DNA from: Macrolepiota albuminosa
Lineage: Eukaryota; Basidiomycota; Agaricomycetes; Agaricales; Agaricaceae
Direction of reading: 5' to 3'
Assembly (NCBI GenBank): GCA_027475525.1
Contig: JAMWFC010000052.1
Span: forward strand, 434,001 to 498,000
DNA: 64,000 nucleotides
Positions 57,492 to 64,000 of this stretch are shown here, one piece after another. Numbering within the stretch: the first letter of the stretch is position 1; each line of letters begins with the position of its first letter. The translations under genes and the position numbers were made by a program. The notes under the pieces are model-generated. The model was given only the letters and a program-made list of their open reading frames with translations. It ran no database searches and was not told where the DNA came from.

Positions 57492-58399
57492 TACCGGTCA
57501 GCACAGCATTTGCCCATATATACAAAGTGTGCAAGGTATAGAATAAGACGGCTTCTTTCACACCACTTTCCAGCCACGTAAGGGTACTTCACAGGTCTTT
57601 CTTGTCTCCCAAGCGGTTCGCCTCTCAAGCTATCACAAGCTATCATGCTACGTTGTTGTTTCAGACAGATCGCCTTGAATTACTGAATCGATTCATGGTG
57701 TTGAAAGTGACCATGTGGGCCGAGAATCATGATAATTGCGAGTTCCTCTAGTTTTGTGATATCTGTTTATGAGGAATAATACTCAGATTTCTTCCCATGT
57801 ATGTCGTGCGCGTACCCATGTCTTGTTGTCCCTATCCCCTAGTGACGGCTTACCCACCCATATATATCTTGAGACTTTTTTACGGCTCCGCGCAAACTAT
57901 GCACACTGTCCCTAGATTAAGGTCTACTGTGGATCTCCGCCGATCTTATTCGCGACGTCCTCGTCATGTAATCGTTAAATTTTTTGAAACGTCTATTCGA
58001 AGCCCTGTATCCAAAGGTCAGATTCATACCGCCAAAAGAATTCTCCCAAATTCACGTCATTTTACAGCTCCAAACCAACATGAATGAATCTAATTTTCTC
58101 CAAGCAATGTAGTTACCTTACTGATGAGTCTCCAATTTTCTTAGCTTCCTGCGGAGGAGTGAGACTCTGATAATAATTGAAGAAGTTGCTATAAATCTCT
58201 AAATTTTAGGCAAACTTAGTCCAGCCCAGTTAGAGTCCACCATGCAACTTGAAGCATGAAAAACACACGACGACAATAATGGAGCATTCCTAGTTATTGC
58301 CGCTCTCTCGAGGTTTGAGCAGGCGTACCAGAATTTCCGCTCTGTAAGTAGTTTGTTGCCGTTGTTGAAAATTTTCTGCCGCCCATGATAATTCCCGCT
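57492..58399. other. Intergenic region after DIS3
   Basis: No gene recognised; a 96-codon frame at 57797-58087 lacks motifs. The DIS3 terminator would lie at its start. Confidence 0.5.
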
Positions 58400-59391
58400 A
58401 CTGTTGGGCTAAGCCTGACAACTTAATACTAATGATTGATACAAGAACCTCAGTGTCCGTCAAGATGATGGTAAACAACTGAATTATAATACCTAATGAT
58501 TGATACAAGCTTTATCATATGTAAGATAGGTATTTATAAGAAGGAAAAACTAAGTACTCACAACCTCAGTGTCCGTCAAGATGATGGTAAACAACTGAGG
58601 TTGTATGACGCGCCATCGCAAGTCCATGTCAATGATCATGTGACCGCTTAATCAGCTGACTCTCCTGATCAGGATAACACAACCCCATCAGCGTATAAGT
58701 GGTTACATGCCTCTGCAGTTGAACAAGCTGATAGCGCCAAACCGATCACGCGTAACGCGTGACCAACATATATTCTGATGAGGGAGAGGCGAAAAGCGAC
58801 AGTAAGGCTAAACTACTATACAGGGTGAGGAGGGAGGGTTGACGAAAAAGATTTAAAATAAACTAGAGAGATACTAGAATGGAAATGTAAGTGAAGGCCC
58901 GCGCGATCTTCCCATCGCTTGCTTACTATTAGAAATTTCGTCGTAATGCAACGATTTTTAATGGTGAGAGGACGAAATGTCTAAGGTGAGAGGTGAGCCC
59001 GGCCCACCGAGTGGCCATGTAAAAGGGAGAGTCTCACCGATGAAAAGCAGAAGTAAGTTACACTAAAAGAATAAATAAACGTGATAAAACACTAAAGAAG
59101 GAAGGATGTGCGGTGAGAACGGCTAACAACGTGAGAGAGCGCAATAGCGCTCACCTGGGTAGCAGACGAGGAGAGGGGAAGACGGAAGAGAAGGCTACCC
59201 GAGATGTCTGAGACTGCGTCCCATGCTGACCACGCCACGGCAACTGCCAGACCCTGGCACCGTGCCGCGATCGGCACACAGTCGAGGGAGAGAGATGTAC
59301 GGACGAGATCGGAGAGAACTTTCGCGCACGCAGAGGCCTCCGAAAACGCTCGCCACCTTCGGCGCTCGCCTTTACGCCGAATAAAGAAAAA
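58400..59391 (-). repeat. copia-2 3' non-coding region, probable 3' LTR, with internal direct repeats
   Basis: A 37-bp sequence containing CCTCAGTGTCCGTCAAGATG is present at 58446-58482 and 58562-58598, and AATGATTGATACAAG at 58431-58445 and 58495-58509. On the element strand TTATAAATACC near 58540 could be a TATA box. The CACAACCTCAG/CTGAGGTTGT arms around 58560-58606 form an inverted repeat. This looks like an LTR end with a local duplication, but no terminal TG/CA pair was fixed. Confidence 0.45.
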
Positions 59392-59548
59392 TTATAGGCG
59401 AGAAACAATACCAAGGGATTTAACAAATTTATTGTGTAGGTCTTTGGGAAGAGATTTGGTCAGAATATCTGCCACCATTTCCGACGTGGATATCCATGAG
59501 GTTTGGAATGAGCCTGTGGTCAAGTGTTCGCGAATGAAATGATATCTG

Positions 59549-60732
59549 TGGGATCTGGCAATGCCTGCGAAATCCGATTTTGTTTGTAGATATTTACTCC
59601 TCACTAAAAGGTGACCTCACAGTGAGATAACCAAATTTCGGCATATCACGACTATTTTTTGGACAAGGGTGGTGTGCAAATGGCTATCTTAATAGATTAT
59701 CTCGGAATTGGCCAAGCCCAAATTTTTTATATGGAAATACCCATTTCAGTAGGTACCTAATAAGAATCTTATGCACGAAAATCTGGAAAACAAAGTTGAA
59801 CAATTTCTAGATTCTGGTATAAAAAACGTGTTTCTGCTTTTGTTGCGAGTGGAAGAGGAATGTATGACTGTAAAAATCGGCTGGGAGAAGGACGCGTCAA
59901 AGTCATAAATTAGCTTATGTAATGCGCGTCTGGCAACAAGTTCTTCAACGCGTCAAATAGATGGTTTCTGTAACAGTACAATCCACCCATATGAAGTGGC
60001 TCAGACACCCTCCATCAATCTGTTCTACCCGTTTTCTTGCTTGTTGAAATTTTCTATCTTGCACCAATGGGATTTTTCAAGGGAAAAAAGCCAAAACGTC
60101 GATCTTCCGCTCAAAAAGCTAGCATTCTCAAAGCCCGGGAGACATACCAGCAGAAACAGGCATTAAATTCAGCACATCACACACCATGCAGCACACTATC
60201 ATCCAATGATGTTGCATCCATCCAGCAAGCTCGATATCAGGCAAAGTTGAAGACAAAAACACGTCAGTTAAAGGGCGAGAAGCAGAGAAATCACCGTCTT
60301 AAAAAGTCTATTGAAAGGATCAAAAAGGAAAGGGTCAAACAAGAGACCGAGATCAAATTTCTTCAAGGTGTATCAGTACAGAAAAACCTGGAAATCAAGG
60401 GACTCAGGGTGCTTGTAGATGATCGAGGACAGGAGATTGGTGCTCTCAAAGAACGACACCGTGTTCTTTCACGAGATCTAGCACGGTTCTCGAAGCAAAT
60501 TGCACGCTTCAAGGTAATCAGGAAGCGTGCAGTTGAAAGAGCACTGGAGAAGGCCAAAAAAAAGGGACGCATATTTCAGATCATGCAGCGTGGAGTATAC
60601 ACTGCTCAGGCACGAAGACTTGCACGCTACATGGTTTCGGTTGGAGCTGCAGAGACCAAAGTTGGAGAAGCACTGAAGAAGATTGGAAATGCTATGGGAA
60701 TCCAAGTAGACCAGACAATGAGTCAATCCTAT
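59549..60732 (+). mobile_element. 1.18-kb insertion in copia-2 RNase H with 6-bp duplication TATCTG
   Basis: TATCTG flanks the segment at 59543-59548 and 60733-60738. Removing the segment and one TATCTG joins the RNase H codons exactly (HIDIR to YHFIREH), so the inserted DNA is defined to the base. No clear terminal inverted repeats are visible at its ends. The cargo is a truncated coiled-coil gene. Confidence 0.75.
60067..60732 (+). pseudogene. Truncated coiled-coil protein of an expanded Agaricomycete family
   Basis: The frame starts MGFFKGKKPKRRSSAQKA at 60067 (an upstream in-frame start at 60037 is possible). About 130 residues of charged coiled coil (LKGEKQRNHRLKKSIERIKK) are followed by QIMQRGVYTAQARRLARYMV and VGEALKKIGNAMGIQVDQTM. 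I recognise this as the N-terminal part of a large family repeated in mushroom genomes, whose members continue for several hundred residues after TMSQ; here the reading passes into antisense copia at 60733. Function is unknown to me. TATAAAAAAC at about 59819 may be its promoter. Confidence 0.55.
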
Positions 60733-63700
60733 TATCTGATATCAATATGTTTTGATCTCGACGTTACGGAGTCCGAGTTCGCTATATCTAGAGCACTTCG
60801 ATTGTCGCAAAAAATCGGAAATGGTCTTGGGATCGGCAGGTTGAGAGAAGTAAGAAGAAAACGGATGGATAATGCTTCACGCATTGCATGAGAAAGTGCC
60901 ATGTATTCCGCTTCAGTCGACGATAATGCGATTGTACGTTGTTTAACGGAAGACCAAGAGATAAGACTTGAGTATAAGAAGAACGCGTAACCTGTGATGC
61001 TCTTCCTATTCTTGGAGTCTGATGCCCAATCCGCGTCAACGGCTCCAAAATCTCCCGGGAGAAGAAGCTTCGTAGGAGGATCTAGAGTCGGATGGGCGAA
61101 GTTGTACTCAATGGCATAGTCTTTCGTGCCAAGAAGGTAACGTAACACTCTCTTAGCTGCCAGAAGATGAGCCCGCGTCGGATTCGAATTGTATTGACCC
61201 AGAGACATTGCTGTAAATGCAAGATCTGGACGTGTGCATAGACTCAGGTAGAGTATGGATCCCACGAGTCTCTGGTAATGAACCTTAATGTCTTCATCAG
61301 CCACGTCAGGGATCGCATTCGCTGGTGGGTCCGGAAGGTCATCTAATTTGCCGACTAATGGTAAGGATAGGGGTGTAGCATCCGATAAACGGTACGTCGC
61401 CAATAAGTCCAGTATGTATCCTTTTTGTGACAACCAAAGCTTTTTCTTGCTTCTATCTCGGTCGATACGAATTCCTAGATTTAGAGACGTCGCACCGGAG
61501 TCTTTAACTTGAAAACGTTTATTCATCTCATTGATAACCCATTCGTATAGTTCCTTGGAGTTCGTAACATTGAGACCATCGTCCACGTGGACGCATATGA
61601 TAATGAAAAGATTCGTTCCGTCTTCCGGTTTAGGAATCGTATGGTGTGGAGATGAAGTAAACATGCCGAAAAATACTGCTTGATCAACTTCACACCTTAT
61701 TAATCCGATCCCCTCCAGGACTTCCCTCAAAAGAGTATACCATTCCCTCGATGACTGTTTGAGTCCATAAATCGCGCGAAGTAGCTTATTAACTGTTTTT
61801 GGATTATCGTCGGGAAATCCAGGAATCTGTTTGCAGTATAGTTTGTGTGTAAGCGGAGCATTGAGAAACGCTGTCTTGACATCGAATGAAAAGATTTCCA
61901 GATCATTCATCGCCGCGTAAGCTAAGATGATCCAAATACTTGTCATTTTCGCGACCGGAGCATATGTTGATCCATAGTCCTCAGGTCGCTGGCTGAACCC
62001 TTGTGCCACTAGTCTAGCCTTCTCTTTTCCCTTAATAATTGTCCCATCTGGATTATACTTGAACGCATACACCCATCTGACTCCTATGGCCTTCTTCCCC
62101 TCAGGTAAAATTGCCGAAACAAAGACTCCTTGTTCTCTCAAGCTCTTGACTTCTTCCTCCATCGCTCGCCACCAAACTTTGGCATCGGCTCTATTCATTG
62201 CTTCTCTGAAATTTTCCGGAGCCTTCGTCAGATCATGATGCTGATTATCTGTGCAAAATGGTGGAGGATCATTTCCGTATGCGACGTAAGCTTTAAAGTC
62301 GAAAATGGTCGATTCCTCTAATTGTGTTAAGTCATCCATTGATTCTGGAAAGGTGGCTGACTTTATCCAGGAATGAATGTCTAGCATTGCCGAAAGACTT
62401 TGATGCGGTTCTATTCTCGCATGACGATCCGCTCGTAGCTTAGTAAGTTTCTCATTCCTTCGCGCTACGTCTTCAAAGAATGCTCGTCCTGTCTCCGTTT
62501 GTCGGATCTGCCGTTTGGGTCTCTGATTTTCTTCAATAGGGGCTGGAGACTGATCGGGCACATTCGTCGTGATAACAGGTGCTTCCATGGAGTGAGTCGA
62601 TAATGATGAAGGAGGTGTCGATGCTTCCATGGAGTGAGTCGATGATGATGAAGGAGGTGTCGAACTGGGAGAATGATTCGTGGTTATCGGCGCTATTCCT
62701 GGTAGTAGTTTCCCTCGAGTATTTTCATTGAAAACCACATCTCATGAGAAGAAGTATCGTCCGTTCAGGTCACGAACACGCCAGCCTATTCTGTTTTCAT
62801 TGTATCCCACAAAGATTGCTTCGAACCTTTTCAAATCTCCTTTCCTTCTCGTCTCTTTTGGATTCAACACAAAACACTGACAACCCCAGACCCGAAGATG
62901 CGATAAGTCTGGTTTTATTCCTTCAAGCATTTCGTAAGGCGTAGTAAGTCCTGGAAGCGTCATAGTCGGTAACCGGTTTCGAAGATATTGCGCTGTCAGC
63001 ACAGCATCCCCTAAAAAAGACATCGGTAGTCCTGATTCAGCCATTAAGGTCTGCGCCGTGTCTTCAATAGTGCATATGTACCGTTCTGCCTTTCCATTTT
63101 GTTGATGCGCGTAAGGTGCTGTCGCCTGTAAAATGATCCCTTTCTCTGTTAAATAGTCGCGTAATTTGCCCTCTACAAATTCCTTCGCTCCGTCACATCG
63201 AACGACTTTAACTTTGTTCCCGGATTTTAACTCCAATTCGGATTGTACCTTCTTAAAATGTTGTAACGCTTGGTTCTTCTTGGAAAGGAGTTCCGTACGT
63301 CCAATATTAGTAAAGTCATCCAAGATCGAGTGAAAATGACTTGTGTTGCCATTCGAAAACCTCGTAGGAAATGGGCCACAAGAGTCCATATGTAATAAGT
63401 CACCAACGCAATCTGCTCGGCGTTCATTGTTGTCATACGGTCGAGCCGGCTGTTTGCCGATTATGCAAGGTATGCACTGCGAGTTTTCGAATTTGCCTGA
63501 GTAGTCAACCCCAGTGACAAAATTCTTTGTCAGTACCATCCGTGTCGTGTCCTTTGCCGGGTGACCCATGCGTCTGTGCCAAAGTTCTGGTGTGACAGGT
63601 ACAGTCGGAAAAGAAACCGGGGTATGTCCAAGAGCGGAAAAAGATATGTCGTCTTCAACACGAGGTAATACAAAGTCACAATAGAGAAAAGACAGTCTCT

Positions 63701-64000
63701 TATGCACCATGGCTGATAATGACTTGCCGGAAAGGTGTTTCGAAGTCGATGGAAAGAACAGGGATGTGGAATCTTTTTCAAAGATCAATTTCATGTTGTT
63801 CTTGACCATGGAACCGACAGAGAGTAAGTTGATGGGTACGTCAGGTGCATGCAAGCAATCTTTCAAGACAAGAATAACATTCTTTCCATCAATATGAGTG
63901 CGAAATTTAACGTCACCCCGAGCAAGCGTAGTAAGAGTACCGCAGTTCGCAGTACCGACAGGTACCGCCTGTTCCGGATGATATGTCCAGAAGTAACGCT

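Larger units (their letters stand above)
58400..64000 (-). mobile_element. Ty1/copia retrotransposon, copia-2, 5' end outside window
   Basis: Minus-strand element with protease-integrase-RT-RNase H in copia order from 64000 down to 59392, followed by non-coding DNA (58400-59391) that should contain the polypurine tract and 3' LTR. The coding region is well preserved: one TGA and one 1.18 kb insertion are the only breaks seen, so it is younger than copia-1. LTR borders cannot be set because the partner LTR is absent. Confidence 0.85.
59392..64000 (-). pseudogene. copia-2 Pol polyprotein split by an insertion
   Basis: Open from 64000 to 62742: protease end (LLSVGSMVKNN), GAG-pre-integrase LWHRRMGHPAKDT, integrase core with HMDSCGPFPTRF, VVRCDGAKEFVEG and HQQNGKAERYICT (D, D and E present). 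A TGA at 62742-62744 follows YFFS; the same frame continues (62738 down to 60739) with RT: KEKARLVAQGFSQRPEDYG, SFDVKTAFLNAPL, the catalytic IICVHVDDGL, then RNase H LSSTEAEYMALSHAMREAL and SRSKHIDIR. There the insertion 59549-60732 intervenes, and RNase H resumes at 59392-59548 with YHFIREHLTTGSF and VADILTKSLP. A linker repeat of 42 bp lies at 62581-62664. Confidence 0.9.

Noticed and set aside
57797..58087. 96-codon plus-strand frame after DIS3
   Set aside because: No recognisable domain and composition typical of chance translation.
62581..62664. Another assembly-type duplication in copia-2
   Set aside because: The period is 42 bp, a multiple of three, the copies differ by substitutions and the frame is kept, so it is a normal coding repeat.

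Overview
The window looks like basidiomycete (Agaricomycete-type) nuclear DNA. The evidence is the short spliceosomal introns (42-55 nt) that reconstruct conserved proteins exactly in frame, two DUF6533 seven-helix membrane genes, a Kyakuja-Dileera-Zisupton (KDZ) transposase relic, and retrotransposons typical of mushroom-forming fungi. No rRNA, genuine tRNA, CRISPR array or bacterial operon was seen. A run of 100 N (44863-44962) divides the window into a transposon graveyard on the left and a gene-bearing part on the right.

Left part (1-44862). Two broken Ty3/gypsy elements lie head to tail on the minus strand: gypsy-1 (1 to about 5690, cut by the window edge) and gypsy-2 (about 5690-10300, cut in RT). 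An AT-rich stretch follows with a copia protease scrap and a complete but decayed Ty1/copia element (11515-16571) whose LTRs are bounded by the target-site duplication GCCTC. A gypsy solo LTR (16883-17643, duplication TAGGA) comes next, then a decayed tyrosine-recombinase (DIRS-like) retroelement with YR, RNase H, RT and ORF relics (about 18400-25700). From 25958 to 41133 two long inverted arms, rich in tRNA-like modules and short subterminal repeats, enclose about 11 kb holding a KDZ transposase relic and three other gene relics; this is the best candidate for an unusual mobile system. A second fragment of the DIRS-like family (42013-43878) precedes the gap.

Right part (44963-64000). Two DUF6533 paralogues (the first cut by the gap), a six-exon RRM gene resembling cleavage factor I 68 kDa (318 aa), an eight-exon DENND6-type gene (593 aa) and an eighteen-exon DIS3/RRP44 exosome nuclease gene (997 aa) were rebuilt exon by exon; the last three close in frame from start to stop. 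DENND6 and DIS3 are divergent and share about 1.06 kb of upstream DNA. The window ends in a second Ty1/copia element (minus strand) whose RNase H is split by a 1.18 kb insertion carrying a truncated coiled-coil gene.

Two cross-cutting observations matter for any reader. Eleven tandem duplications with a period of exactly 77 bp lie in the left part and none were found to the right of the gap; they look like unmerged k-mer overlaps from the assembly and break several transposon reading frames artificially. Separately, all six in-frame stops in the well-preserved retroelement ORFs are TGA, as expected from CGA to TGA decay at methylated CpG.
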